Source: Prescottella defluvii
GTDB lineage: Bacteria > Actinomycetota > Actinomycetes > Mycobacteriales > Mycobacteriaceae
Direction: 5' to 3'
Assembly (NCBI GenBank): GCA_029690005.1
Contig: CP121458.1
Coordinates: forward strand, 4,917,872-4,981,871
DNA: 64,000 nt
Positions within the stretch are counted from its first letter, which is position 1. Each line of letters begins with the position of its first letter. The position numbers and the translations under genes were made by a program. Shown in pieces: positions 1-10,088 of the stretch. The notes below the pieces were generated by a model. That model saw only the letters and a list, made by a program, of their open reading frames with translations. It was not told the origin of the DNA and did no database searches.

Positions 1-179
1 GCATCATCCGCACCCGCTCGAAGGACGGCTCCGAGACCGGACGCCGTGAGGTGTACATCGCACCGTCCGAGGCGAAGACTGTCGAGGTCACCGCGCCAGT
101 CCACGCGTCCCAGCCGCCCGCTATGGGTGATCTGTACGGATGCAGTCTGGACGTTCCGGACTATCTTCACGCGGGCTGA
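1..179 (+). CDS. DUF4307-family protein, C-terminal fragment
   Basis: This is the 3' end of a gene entering from the left edge, read from base 3 and ending with TGA at 177-179. About 58 residues are visible. The segment has the basic and polar pattern RSKDGSETGRREVYI seen near the C-terminus of DUF4307 proteins, small actinobacterial proteins with one membrane segment (Rv1081c in M. tuberculosis). The membrane part would lie upstream of the window. In mycobacteria this gene precedes greA, as here, which supports the assignment. Function is unknown. The family call rests on a short stretch plus synteny, so confidence is moderate. Confidence 0.6.
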   Translation, partial: IIRTRSKDGSETGRREVYIAPSEAKTVEVTAPVHASQPPAMGDLYGCSLDVPDYLHAG

Positions 180-207
180 CGTTCAGACCGACCGGTCTTC
201 GTTAGAC

Positions 208-223
208 GGGGCCGAAAGGCCCC
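208..223 (+). terminator. Short GC hairpin after the DUF4307 gene
   Basis: Six-base arms GGGGCC and GGCCCC enclose a GAAA tetraloop 28 bases after the stop codon. No T-run follows directly, although TAAAAT begins about eight bases downstream. It may be a terminator or an RNA-stabilising hairpin between this gene and greA. The remaining bases up to 424 presumably hold the greA promoter; I could not assign boxes. Confidence 0.4.
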
Positions 224-424
224 TCCGTGCTAAAATCGGTTGATACACGGTTCCACTCGGAGCCGTGTATTGCTGCATTGACGGCAGGACGAGTCTGCTC
301 ACGAAGTGGGCGACCGGGGGTTAACCGCCACGGACAGAGCGGCCTGCCCGTTGATCGTTGCTGTTTCGCAGCGATCTGCCGAGGGAGTCCACGAGGGACT
401 TCGACAACAAGGGAGTGATCGACA

Positions 425-919
425 ATGACCGAGACCCAGGTGACCTGGCTTACTCAGGAGTCTCACGACAGGCTCAAGGCTGAGCTCGACCAGCTCATCG
501 CCAATCGTCCGGTCATTGCCGCCGAGATCAACGAGCGTCGCGAAGAGGGCGACCTCAAGGAGAACGGCGGCTACCACGCTGCTCGCGAGGAGCAGGGCCA
601 GCAGGAGGCGCGTATCCGCCAGCTGCAGGAGCTGCTGAACAGCGCCAAGGTCGGCGAGGCCCCTACGCAGTCCGGCGTGGCTCTGCCCGGCTCGGTCGTC
701 AAGGTCTACTACGACGGCGACGAGACCGATACCGAGACCTTCCTCATCGCCACCCGCGAGGAAGGCGCCCGCAACGACAAGCTCGAGGTCTACTCGCCGG
801 GCTCCCCGCTGGGCGGCGCGCTGATCGACGCCAAGGTCGGCGAGACCCGCGAGTACACCCTCCCCAACGGCAGCCTGATGAAGGTCACCCTCGTCAGCGC
901 CGAGCCGTACCACGGCTGA
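425..919 (+). CDS. greA: Transcription elongation factor GreA
   Basis: The product is 164 residues, the usual GreA length for mycolic-acid actinobacteria. It binds the RNA polymerase secondary channel and stimulates cleavage of backtracked transcripts. Residues 1-80 form the coiled-coil finger, with the conserved acidic tip region around REEGDLKENGGYHAAREEQG; the remainder is the FKBP-like C-terminal domain ending in the GSLMKVTLV strand. ATG is preceded by AAGGGAG with good spacing. The gene has its own 200-base upstream region and a strong hairpin downstream, so it is probably transcribed alone. The reading frame is intact. Confidence 0.97.
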   Translation: MTETQVTWLTQESHDRLKAELDQLIANRPVIAAEINERREEGDLKENGGYHAAREEQGQQEARIRQLQELLNSAKVGEAPTQSGVALPGSVVKVYYDGDETDTETFLIATREEGARNDKLEVYSPGSPLGGALIDAKVGETREYTLPNGSLMKVTLVSAEPYHG

Positions 920-939
920 TCACAGTCTCCAGACGACGG

Positions 940-971
940 AACCCCGGCCGGGCAGCTGCCCGGCCGGGGTT
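940..971 (+). terminator. Rho-independent terminator of greA
   Basis: A perfect 32-base palindrome, with 16-base arms of the type AACCCCGGCCGGGCAG, begins 20 bases after the greA stop and is followed by TCTCGTTTTC. It also lies just beyond the stop of the convergent gene at 989, so it could end both transcripts. Confidence 0.85.
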
Positions 972-988
972 CTCGTTTTCGGTCGGAG

Positions 989-2350
989 TCAGAGCACCCG
1001 GCGTGCCTTCATGTCCGCGAAGACCGGCCCGATCTTGACGACGTCCCCCGTCTGCGGCGCGTGGACCATCAGCCCGTTGCCCATGTAGATGCCGACGTGG
1101 CCGGGACCGCCCGCCTGCCAGTTACCGAAGACGAGGTCGCCCGGCTGCGCCGCCGACATCGGGATCTCGGTGCCGACGCCCCACTGCGTCTCCGACGTGC
1201 GCGGCAGGACGACCTTGCCGCCGCTGGCCGCGTACACCGCCGCCGACGTCAGGCCCGAGCAGTCGAAGCCGCCCATCGTGGGTCCGCTGATGTTGCCACC
1301 GCCCCACACGTACGGGAGGCCGAGGAACCGCATCGCCAACTGGACGGCCGCACCGCCGAGGCCGGTGGTGGGCAGGTTGATGTCGAAGTTGAAGTTCGCG
1401 AACGGCGACAGCAACTGCTCGAACTGCCCCTCCGACCCGCGGATCTTCTGTACGAACTCACCGGACTGGTTGGCCGCATCGTCGGCGCCCGTCGGGATGC
1501 CGCCGGCCTTGCGGACCGCTCGGGTTCCCGCGTTGAAGGCCGCGAGCGCGAGGTCGAGGGTGTCGCCCTGGACCAGGCCCTCCTGCTTCCAGGTGTCCAT
1601 CTGAGCGTAGTTGTCGCACAGCATGTGACCGGCGGCCATGACGGAGTCGGCGACGCCGAGGATGTCGGCGGTGCCGTCGCCGTCGGCGTCCTTGCCGTAC
1701 TTGGCCCAGTCGCTGGGCATGAACTTGGCCGGACCGCGTCCACCGGCCAACGACATCGGCGCGCTCGGGCCGTACCGGAAGTCGTTCTCCACCGAGAACA
1801 ACGCGGCCAGCGTGGGCGCCTTGACGCCGTCGCAGATCTCACCGGCCTTGCGTAGCCAGGGGGCGAACACCGCGATCGAACCTACCTGCCCCAGAGCGGG
1901 ATTCGAGGGCAGAACAGCGGGAAGTGCTGGGAGAGTGACAGAACCGATCCCCGGGAGCGCAACCGCCGGGGCCGCGACCGGCGCGGGCGCGCGGAACTCG
2001 GCCGGGGCCGCCGCTGGCGCGGCCGTCGTGGGCGCGGCCGGGGCCGGTTGAGTCGCGGGCGGCTGCGCGGGCGCCTCGGTCGCCGAAGGCTGCGCCGTCG
2101 GGGCGGTCGGCGCCTGGAGGGCGGGGATGGCCTTCGCGAGATCCGATGCCGCCTGCTGTCGCATATCCGGCGGGAGCAGCGCGATGATGCTGTTCACGGG
2201 CTCGACCAACTGCGGTGTGGGCTGCGGGGCGGGTTGCTCGATCGGCGGAGCTGTCGGAGCCGGGTCGGGTGCCGCATTTGCGACTGCTGGAAATGCTGCA
2301 CCTGTTGCTGCAGTAACAGCCACGAGGATGGCTGCAGGCTCCCATGACAT
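989..2350 (-). CDS. Secreted lytic transglycosylase-like / NlpC-P60 peptidase
   Basis: This is a 453-residue exported peptidoglycan hydrolase with two catalytic regions. I chose the ATG at 2350 because AGGAGC lies eight bases upstream and a signal peptide (MSWEPAAILVAVTAATG, then an AVANA-A cleavage site) follows; an in-frame extension to 2401 lacks these. A Pro/Ala-rich linker spans about residues 30-150. A lysozyme-like (transglycosylase) region follows around 175-300, and a C40 NlpC/P60 domain occupies the last 120 residues. The C40 triad is visible: Cys364 in FDCSGL, His418 in GHVGIY and a third polar position at His430. It should cleave stem peptides, and possibly glycan strands, during growth or division. 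The transglycosylase activity is inferred. Confidence 0.85.
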   Translation of the reverse strand: MSWEPAAILVAVTAATGAAFPAVANAAPDPAPTAPPIEQPAPQPTPQLVEPVNSIIALLPPDMRQQAASDLAKAIPALQAPTAPTAQPSATEAPAQPPATQPAPAAPTTAAPAAAPAEFRAPAPVAAPAVALPGIGSVTLPALPAVLPSNPALGQVGSIAVFAPWLRKAGEICDGVKAPTLAALFSVENDFRYGPSAPMSLAGGRGPAKFMPSDWAKYGKDADGDGTADILGVADSVMAAGHMLCDNYAQMDTWKQEGLVQGDTLDLALAAFNAGTRAVRKAGGIPTGADDAANQSGEFVQKIRGSEGQFEQLLSPFANFNFDINLPTTGLGGAAVQLAMRFLGLPYVWGGGNISGPTMGGFDCSGLTSAAVYAASGGKVVLPRTSETQWGVGTEIPMSAAQPGDLVFGNWQAGGPGHVGIYMGNGLMVHAPQTGDVVKIGPVFADMKARRVL

Positions 2351-2443
2351 ACACCGCTCCTGGGGTCGCGCTTTGTTCCGAGGACTCACCGTAACGGGCA
2401 AACTGACTGGCGCGTGCGGGATTCAGGAAACCCTCAGCCTTTC

Positions 2444-2491
2444 GCACGCTTGCCGTCGCCGGGCGTTCACCCACGACGACGGCAAGCGTGC
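2444..2491. repeat. Inverted repeat between metB and the NlpC gene
   Basis: Perfect 15-base arms (GCACGCTTGCCGTCG at 2444-2458 and its complement at 2477-2491) flank an 18-base loop. The hairpin sits between the metB stop and the NlpC/P60 start, both on the minus strand. TTTT precedes rather than follows it on the minus strand, so it is not a textbook terminator. It may still attenuate read-through or be an operator. Confidence 0.5.
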
Positions 2492-2514
2492 AAAACCTCA
2501 GGTCGGACGGCCGG

Positions 2515-3665
2515 TCAGCCGAGGGCCTGCTCGATGTCGGCGAGCAGGTCGGAGGCATCCTCGATGCCGACCGACAGGCGCACCAGGTCCTCCGGAACCT
2601 CGAGAGCGGAGCCGGCGGTCGACGCGTGCGTCATGGCACCCGGGTGCTCGATGAGCGACTCGACGCCACCGAGGGACTCGGCGAGCGTGAAGATCTGGGT
2701 GCGCGAGCAGAAGTCGAGTGCAGCCTGCTTGCCGCCCTTCAGCCGCACCGAGACCATGCCGCCGAATCGGCGCATCTGCTTGGCCGCCACCGCGTGACCG
2801 GGGTGCGATGCGAGGCCCGGGTAGATGACCTGGGAGATCGCGGCGTGGCCGTCGAGCAGGTCGACGACCTTCTCGGCGTTGTCGCTGTGACGCTCCATGC
2901 GCAGCGCGAGGGTCTTGATGCCGCGCATCGTCAGGAACGCGTCGAACGGACCGGGCACCGCGCCCGCCCCGTTCTGCAGGAACGCGAACTTGGCGTCGAG
3001 TTCCTCGTCGTTCGTCACCAGCGCGCCGCCCACGACGTCGGAGTGGCCGCCGATGTACTTCGTCGTCGAGTGCAGCGCGATGTCGGCACCCAGCGTCAGC
3101 GGCTGCTGCAGGTACGGCGACGCAAAGGTGTTGTCCACCACCAACTTCGCGCCCGCCGCGTGCGCCACTTCGGAGATCGCTGCGATGTCACCGATGTTGA
3201 GCAGCGGGTTGGTCGGAGTTTCGACCCACACCAGCTTGGTCTCCGGGCGGATCGCGGCGCGAACCGCATCGACGTCGGACACCGCCGCCGGGGTGTAGTC
3301 GATCCCCCACTGTGTGAAGACCTTGTCGATGAGCCGGAAGGTGCCGCCGTACGCGTCGTTCGGGATCACCAGGTGGTCGCCGGGACGCAGCACCGACCGC
3401 AGCACGCAGTCCGTCGCGGCCATGCCGGACCCGAACGCCCGCCCGAACGTGCCCGATTCGAGCGCGGCGAGGTTCGCCTCGAGCGGACGACGGGTGGGAT
3501 TGCCGGTGCGCGCGTACTCGAACCCGCTGCGCATTCCGCCGACGCCGTCCTGCGCGAACGTCGAACTGGCGTAGATCGGCACGTTGACGGCACCGGTCTG
3601 CGGGTCGGGTCGTATCCGGCGTGGATGGCCCTGGTGGAAAACCCTGTGGATCCCTGCTCACTCAT
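2515..3665 (-). CDS. metB: Cystathionine gamma-synthase (frameshifted in assembly)
   Basis: This PLP enzyme joins O-acetyl- or O-succinylhomoserine and cysteine into cystathionine for methionine synthesis. The long frame from 3582 carries the fold-type-I core with the PLP lysine in HSTTKYIGGHSD. The true N-terminus, MSEQGSTGFSTRAIHAGYD, starts at 3665 in another frame. Restoring one G near 3608 (GACCCGACC to GACCCGGACC) joins the two and gives 383 residues, the family norm. The order greA-metB-cbs matches M. tuberculosis Rv1080c-Rv1077. The shift is probably a sequencing error because the rest of the gene is intact. MetB and homocysteine/homoserine sulfhydrylases are close relatives; synteny favours MetB. 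Confidence 0.9.
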
Positions 3666-3699
3666 GGCGTTCAGCCTAACGGCCGGGCCGGGCCGCCGG

Positions 3700-4270
3700 T
3701 CAGTTCGCCATCGTCGACCGCACCGCCACCAGCAGCGCGGCGGAGTCCTCCTTCGAGAACGAGGCCCCGCCGCGGGGAAGAGGAAGAGATTCGCGCGCGG
3801 TGAGTTGTAGGTGGTGCCGACGCCGTCGAACGTCGTGATGTAGCCGCCGATCGCCTCGGCTTCCTTGCTGGGTAGGTAGATGTTCGAGCGGGCGATCGCC
3901 GGGCGGAGCTTGTTGACCTCCTCCGCCGTCGCGTCCGTCGGTTCGACACTGACCGTGAACTCGCCCTTGCCTGCGAACGAGCACATCGTCCCGCCTTGCT
4001 CCGACAGGACCGACATCTTGTAGCCGTTCGCGTACCGGGCGATGGCCTTCTCGACCTCGGCGCACGTCGGAAGTGCGACCGCGGCACCGTTGGCCGTACC
4101 GGGCGCGCGCGACGGCGCCGCCGACGACCGTGGCGACGCCTGCGTCGATGGGTGCGCGGAGACCATCTCCCCGCCGGCCGCCTTCGCAGTCCCGTCGACC
4201 GCGCCCCGCACGCCGAACCCGATACCACCACCGCCGCAAGACATGCGGCAGCCCCGATGTTTCTCCCCAC
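3700..4270 (-). CDS. Putative lipoprotein, unknown function (two frameshifts)
   Basis: The product is about 190 residues once two missing bases (near 4208 and 3768) are restored. It begins MGRNIGAAACLAAVVVSGSAC, a lipoprotein signal with a lipobox-like VSGSAC. A Ser/Pro/Ala-rich linker follows, then a compact domain with two cysteines (LPTCAEVEKAI and GGTMCSFAG), which could form a disulfide outside the membrane. The end is FSKEDSAALLVAVRSTMAN. I do not recognise the family; the size and layout resemble small actinobacterial surface lipoproteins. It lies between cbs and metB on the same strand and could be co-transcribed with them. Both shifts are single-base losses like others in this window. 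Confidence 0.6.
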
Positions 4271-4363
4271 TGCATGGCGCAGAGCCTATCCGAGGCCCGA
4301 AACGACGAATTCCCGGCGGGTTACCGTCGGGAATTCGTCAGTAGTTCGTCAGGATTCGGGCAA

Positions 4364-5746
<1,383 letters not shown>

Positions 5747-6027
5747 GACCCCATGTTTCCAGATCGGAATCGGACACGCCCACCCGCTGGGCTCGAGCGC
5801 TCGGACGCGTCGACGGCGTCTCTCGCTCAGTGGGACGCGCGATCGTCGCCGCGCGGGGCGGAACGTGTTCCAGAACGCCGCCCGTTTGCCCAGCTCGCAG
5901 GCCGTGTGCACCCCGGAAATCCGGTCGAAGACGCTGTTTCCGGCGGCTACCGGTGGTAGCAGGGTGGATATACCGCCGCGGCAACGTAAGTTCATGGTCG
6001 AAGAGACCAACCCGAGAAGGAGTTTCC

Positions 6028-7244
6028 ATGCCCGAGGCAGTCATTGTCTCCGTTGCCCGTTCGCCGATCGGCCGTGCCGTCAAGGGCTCGCTGGCGAGCA
6101 TGCGTCCGGACGATCTGGCCGCGCAGATGGTCGCCGCCGCGCTCGCCAAGGTTCCCGAGCTCGATCCCACCGATATCGACGACCTGATGCTGGGCTGTGG
6201 CCTGCCGGGCGGCAAGGCCGGCTTCAACATGGGCCGCATCGTGGCCATCAAGCTGGGCTACGACACCCTGCCCGGCACCACGATCACCCGCTACTGCTCG
6301 TCGTCGTTGCAGACCACCCGCATGGCGCTGCACGCGATCAAGGCCGGCGAGGGCGACGTGTTCATCTCCGCCGGTGTCGAGTCGGTGTCGAGCTTCGCCG
6401 CCGGTACCTCGGACTCGCTGCCCGACACGAAGAACCCGTTCTTCGCCGAGGCCATGGAGCGCACCGCCACCGCCGCGCAGGGCGGCGTGCAGTGGAGCGA
6501 CCCGCGTGAGAACGCCGTCGTTCCCGACGCGTACATCGCGATGGGCCAGACCGCCGAGAACGTCGCGCAGCTGACCGGCATCACCCGCGAGGACCAGGAC
6601 CAGTGGGGCGTCCGTTCGCAGAACCGCGCCGAGGAGGCCATCAAGGCCGGCTTCTTCGAGCGTGAAATCACCCCGGTTACCCTGGCCGACGGCACGGTCG
6701 TCAGCACCGACGACGGCCCGCGCGCCGGCGTCACCTACGAGGCCGTCAGCCAGCTGAAGCCGGTCTTCCGCCCCGACGGCACCGTCAACGCCGGCAACTG
6801 CTGCCCGCTGAACGACGGTGCGGCCGCGCTGGTCATCATGAGCGACACCAAGGCCAAGGAGCTGGGCCTGACCCCGCTCGCCCGCATCGTGTCGACAGGT
6901 GTCTCCGGCCTGTCCCCGAGATCATGGGTCTGGGCCCGATCGAGGCGACCAAGAAGGCGCTCGCGCTCGCCGGCAAGTCGATCAGCGAAATCGACCTGTT
7001 CGAGATCAACGAGGCCTTCGCGGTGCAGGTGCTGGGCTCGGCCCGTGCCCTCGGCATCGACGAGGACAAGCTGAACGTCTCCGGTGGCGCCATCGCCGTC
7101 GGCCACCCGTTCGGTATGACCGGCGCCCGCATCACCGCGACGCTGCTCAACAACCTGCAGACCCACGACAAGCAGTTCGGCGTCGAGACCATGTGTGTCG
7201 GCGGCGGCCAGGGCATGGCGATGGTGCTCGAGCGCCTCGCGTAA
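6028..7244 (+). CDS. Acetyl-CoA acyltransferase (thiolase), frameshifted in assembly
   Basis: The thiolase is 405 residues after one missing base is restored near 6915 (CTGTCCCCGAG should carry one more C or G). It cleaves 3-ketoacyl-CoA or makes acetoacetyl-CoA in fatty-acid or steroid side-chain degradation. The nucleophilic cysteine is about residue 90 (TRYCSSSLQ); NEAFA and GHPFGMTGAR carry the catalytic histidine; the second cysteine is in CVGGGQGMA. AGAAGGAG precedes the ATG at 6028. It is divergent from cbs with about 280 bases between, and corresponds in position to M. tuberculosis fadA3 (Rv1074c). The break just before the C-terminal domain is almost surely a consensus error. Confidence 0.92.
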
Positions 7245-7259
7245 TCCCGCAGCGTCCGC

Positions 7260-7305
7260 GAACGGGCGGTTCTCCGACGGGCCACCGTCGGAGAACCGCC
7301 CGTTC
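7260..7305 (+). terminator. Strong hairpin terminator of the thiolase gene
   Basis: Nineteen-base perfect arms (GAACGGGCGGTTCTCCGAC at 7260-7278 and its complement at 7287-7305) flank an eight-base loop, 15 bases after the thiolase stop. There is no long T-run, as is common for actinobacterial terminators. Confidence 0.75.
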
Positions 7306-7320
7306 TGCGTAGGCGACGAG

Positions 7321-7356
7321 AACGGGCGGCCGTCGCACCCGCGACGACCGCCCGTT
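7321..7356 (-). terminator. Second hairpin, terminator of the Bax-inhibitor gene
   Basis: Sixteen-base arms (AACGGGCGGCCGTCGC at 7321-7336 and GCGACGACCGCCCGTT at 7341-7356) pair with one mismatch around a four-base loop. It lies 17 bases beyond the stop of the minus-strand gene at 7374. It shares the AACGGGCGG stem base with the preceding hairpin. Confidence 0.65.
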
Positions 7357-7373
7357 CGTGAGGCATGGTGAGA

Positions 7374-8216
7374 CTAGTCGCTGTTGAGGTAGCTCAGCAG
7401 GCGCAGGATCTCGACGTACAGCCAGACCAGGGTGACCGTCAGGCCGAGGGCGACACCCCACGCGGCCTTCTCCGGGGCCTGGGCGCGGATCAACTCGTCG
7501 GCAGCGTCGAAGTCGAGCAGGAAGCTGAACGCGGCGAGCGCGATGCACACGAGGCTGAAGATGATCGCGACCGTGCCGCCGTCGCGGAGGCCGAAGCCGC
7601 CGGCGGTGAAGAAGCTGGCGATCAGGTTGCCGATCATCAGGACGAGGACGCCGATGAGGCCGCCGATGATCATGCGGGTCAGTCGCGGCGTGACGCGGAT
7701 GGCGCCGGTCTTGTAAACGACCAGCATGCCGAAGAACACGCCGAAGGTGCCGAGGACGGCCTGGCCGATCAGGACGGAGGCGTCAACGCCCTGGATGGCC
7801 CAGTTCGCGAACATGAACGAGAACGCGCCGAGGAACAGGCCCTCGCACACCGCGTAGGCGAGCACGATCGCCGGGTTGTCCATCTTCCGGCCGAACGACG
7901 CGACCATGACGAGGACGAAGCCGACGAGGCCACCGCCGATGACGAGCGGCGCCGCGAGGCTCTCGTTTCCGTCGACCAGGAAGTACGAGATGATCGCGGA
8001 GATCGTCAGCACACCCAGCGTGATGGCGGTCTTGGTGACGACGTCGTCGATCGTCATGGCCCGCTGCGGCGTCTGATACTGCTCGGCGGCCGGGTACTGC
8101 TGGCCGTATTCCTGTGCAACCTGCGCAGCACCTGCCTGCGCAGATCCGAATGTGGCGTAGCCCCCACCCTCTTGCTTCGGCAGGTTCTTGAACACCGGGT
8201 TGCTGGTGGTGCGCAC
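7374..8216 (-). CDS. Bax inhibitor-1 / YccA-family membrane protein
   Basis: A 280-residue integral membrane protein. After a 70-residue cytoplasmic N-terminus beginning VRTTSNPVFKNLPKQ, about seven hydrophobic segments follow, for example ITLGVLTISAIISYFLV and IGGLIGVLVLMIGNLIASFF, as in the Bax1-I/TMBIM family. I prefer the GTG at 8216, eight bases after AAGGGA, over an ATG nine bases upstream that abuts that site. The N-terminal sequence matches the mycobacterial member (Rv1072 type). Family members elsewhere are pH-sensitive calcium leak channels; the bacterial role is not settled. It converges on the thiolase gene with a pair of hairpins between. Confidence 0.88.
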   Translation of the reverse strand: MRTTSNPVFKNLPKQEGGGYATFGSAQAGAAQVAQEYGQQYPAAEQYQTPQRAMTIDDVVTKTAITLGVLTISAIISYFLVDGNESLAAPLVIGGGLVGFVLVMVASFGRKMDNPAIVLAYAVCEGLFLGAFSFMFANWAIQGVDASVLIGQAVLGTFGVFFGMLVVYKTGAIRVTPRLTRMIIGGLIGVLVLMIGNLIASFFTAGGFGLRDGGTVAIIFSLVCIALAAFSFLLDFDAADELIRAQAPEKAAWGVALGLTVTLVWLYVEILRLLSYLNSD

Positions 8217-8460
8217 CGTGCACATCCCTTCTCGTGGTCGTCTGTCGTGCCCGCTGGGGCCCGAATCGGCCGGTGTCGCCCGGCGTCGTTGTCCATGAAA
8301 CGTCCGGCATCGCGGGGAAAGTTCCCGACCGCGCCGCCGAGTTGGACATTTCGGACTGTACCGGGCGGACCGTCGCAATCGCTATACGAGGATCCGACCA
8401 AACGGTATCGCTTGCCTCGACAATCCAGCGCGAAATCACGATTCGACAGACAATGGCGAC

Positions 8461-8808
8461 ATGGGAATCGAAGACGGATCCGGCGAGACACTGAATGTCA
8501 GCGAGAGCCTCGATTCTGACGAGGTCCGCAATGACGACGGCGACGACGTGGTCGACGCGCCCGACGAGTGGAGCGAGGCCGACCGGTTCGGCACCACGCT
8601 GCGTGAGGCCGAGCAGGGCGAGAGCCTCGACCAGCGCCTCGCCGAGGAGGAGCCGGACATACCGCCATTCGGCGGTGATCGCGAGTACGCGGAAGACGAC
8701 GACGAACTCCAGGGCGCGGAGATCGTCGACGGGGTCATCGTCGAGGACATAGGGCTGCACCGCGGCCAGGTGGACGGGGACGCGGCCGGCGGCGGGCCCG
8801 TGCAGTAA
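8461..8808 (+). CDS. DUF5709-type small acidic protein
   Basis: The 115-residue, strongly acidic protein carries the motif FGTTLREAEQGESLDQRLAE, followed by EEPD, the signature I associate with DUF5709. There is no signal peptide and no membrane segment. Function is unknown. It has 244 bases of non-coding DNA upstream, shared divergently with the Bax-inhibitor gene, and ends eight bases before the convergent methyltransferase. The start ATG at 8461 follows a poor ribosome site (ACAATGGCGAC), so the N-terminus is slightly uncertain. Confidence 0.75.
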   Translation: MGIEDGSGETLNVSESLDSDEVRNDDGDDVVDAPDEWSEADRFGTTLREAEQGESLDQRLAEEEPDIPPFGGDREYAEDDDELQGAEIVDGVIVEDIGLHRGQVDGDAAGGGPVQ

Positions 8809-8816
8809 CCGCTGCG

Positions 8817-9949
8817 TCAGCGCGCGCGGACGGACCTCGTCACGGTGAATTTCGCGCTGCGACCGATCACTTCGGTTGGCCCGACGGCCCGCGTCAGCGC
8901 GCCCTTGTAACCGAGGTGGGAGTTGTAGACGGTCCACAGCTCCCCGCCAGGTCGCAGCACCCGGCCGGCGGCATCGAACATCTTCCCGCGCCACCGGTGT
9001 GTACGGCCGCCCCGACGTGGAACGGCGGGTTGCACAGGACCAAGTCGACACTCGCGTCGGGCAGCGACGCGATGGCGTCGTCGCGCAGTGCCTGCACCCG
9101 GTCCTCGACCCCGTTCGCCCCGGCGGTCGCCGCGGCGGATGCGACGGCGGCCGCGGACTGGTCACTCGCGACGACGGTGACGGTGGGCTGGGCCTTCGCG
9201 AGGCTGACGGCGAGAATGCCCGTGCCGCACCCGAGGTCGACGGCGGTGTCCGCGTCACGCATCCGCGGCAGGAACTCGAGCAGGAACCGCGTTCCGATGT
9301 CGAGCTTGGGTCCCGCGAACACGGCGCCGTGTGCGACGACGTCCAGCCCCAGCTCGTCGAGGTGTTCGGTGACGGGGAAACGCGATGACGCGGCCGGCCG
9401 CCGGGGCGTGTCGGCGACCAGCACCCGCGACTTCTGCCGACCCAGCGTCGCCCGGACGTTCGCGAAGGACCGCCGCAGCACGTCGTTCATCGCCGGGGTG
9501 ATGTGCTTGTTGCGGCCGCCGGCGTAGATGACGACGTCGGGGGCGGCGTGGCGAGCGATGGCGTCAGCGATCTCGTCCAGTTCGTCGAGGCTGCGCGGCA
9601 ACTGCAGCAGCACGACGCGGGCGCCGGCGAGCAGGTCCTCCCCCAGTGCGCACGAGCGGAAGCTGTCCGACAGTGCGACAGTCTCGGCGTTGTTCGCCAG
9701 CGCCCGCTCACCGGTGACCGGATCCTGATGTACCCGAATGTTGTTCGCGCCGAATCGGACTGCCGCACCGAGGGTGAGCGCGCCGTAGTGGTCACCGATC
9801 ACCGTCACCGCACCGCCCGGCGCTGCAGCGAGGGCGTCGGCCGCCTCGTCGAGGATCAGCCGGTCGGCCGCGTCGACGGCGAAGAGGTTGGGCGCCTCGA
9901 TGTCTGGAAAGCGCCGCATCCGGCTGAACAGGTCTTCGACGGAGAGCAT
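8817..9949 (-). CDS. RsmC/RlmG-type rRNA guanine-N2 methyltransferase (frameshifted)
   Basis: A class I SAM methyltransferase of 377 residues once one missing base near 8997 is restored; E. coli RlmG is 378. The layout is that of RsmC/RlmG: an N-terminal degenerate Rossmann domain (residues 1-190), then the catalytic domain with the SAM loop VDLGCGTGILAV and the NPPFH motif characteristic of exocyclic-amine methylation. It probably modifies a guanine in 16S or 23S rRNA; which position cannot be told from sequence. The C-terminal 70 residues (MFDAAGRVLRPGGELW onward) are in a shifted frame. It overlaps no neighbour and is probably monocistronic. Confidence 0.85.
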
Positions 9950-10088
9950 GACGCCAATTGTCCTCGACGCTCACGACGGTGTCCGGAGCGGGGACGCTCG
10001 CGCGAGAATCCGCGAATCGCCCTTTTCGTCGAAAACCGCCGCTAAGCTCCCGCCCGAAGTCCACAAACCGAATGAGCAGGGGTATTCG

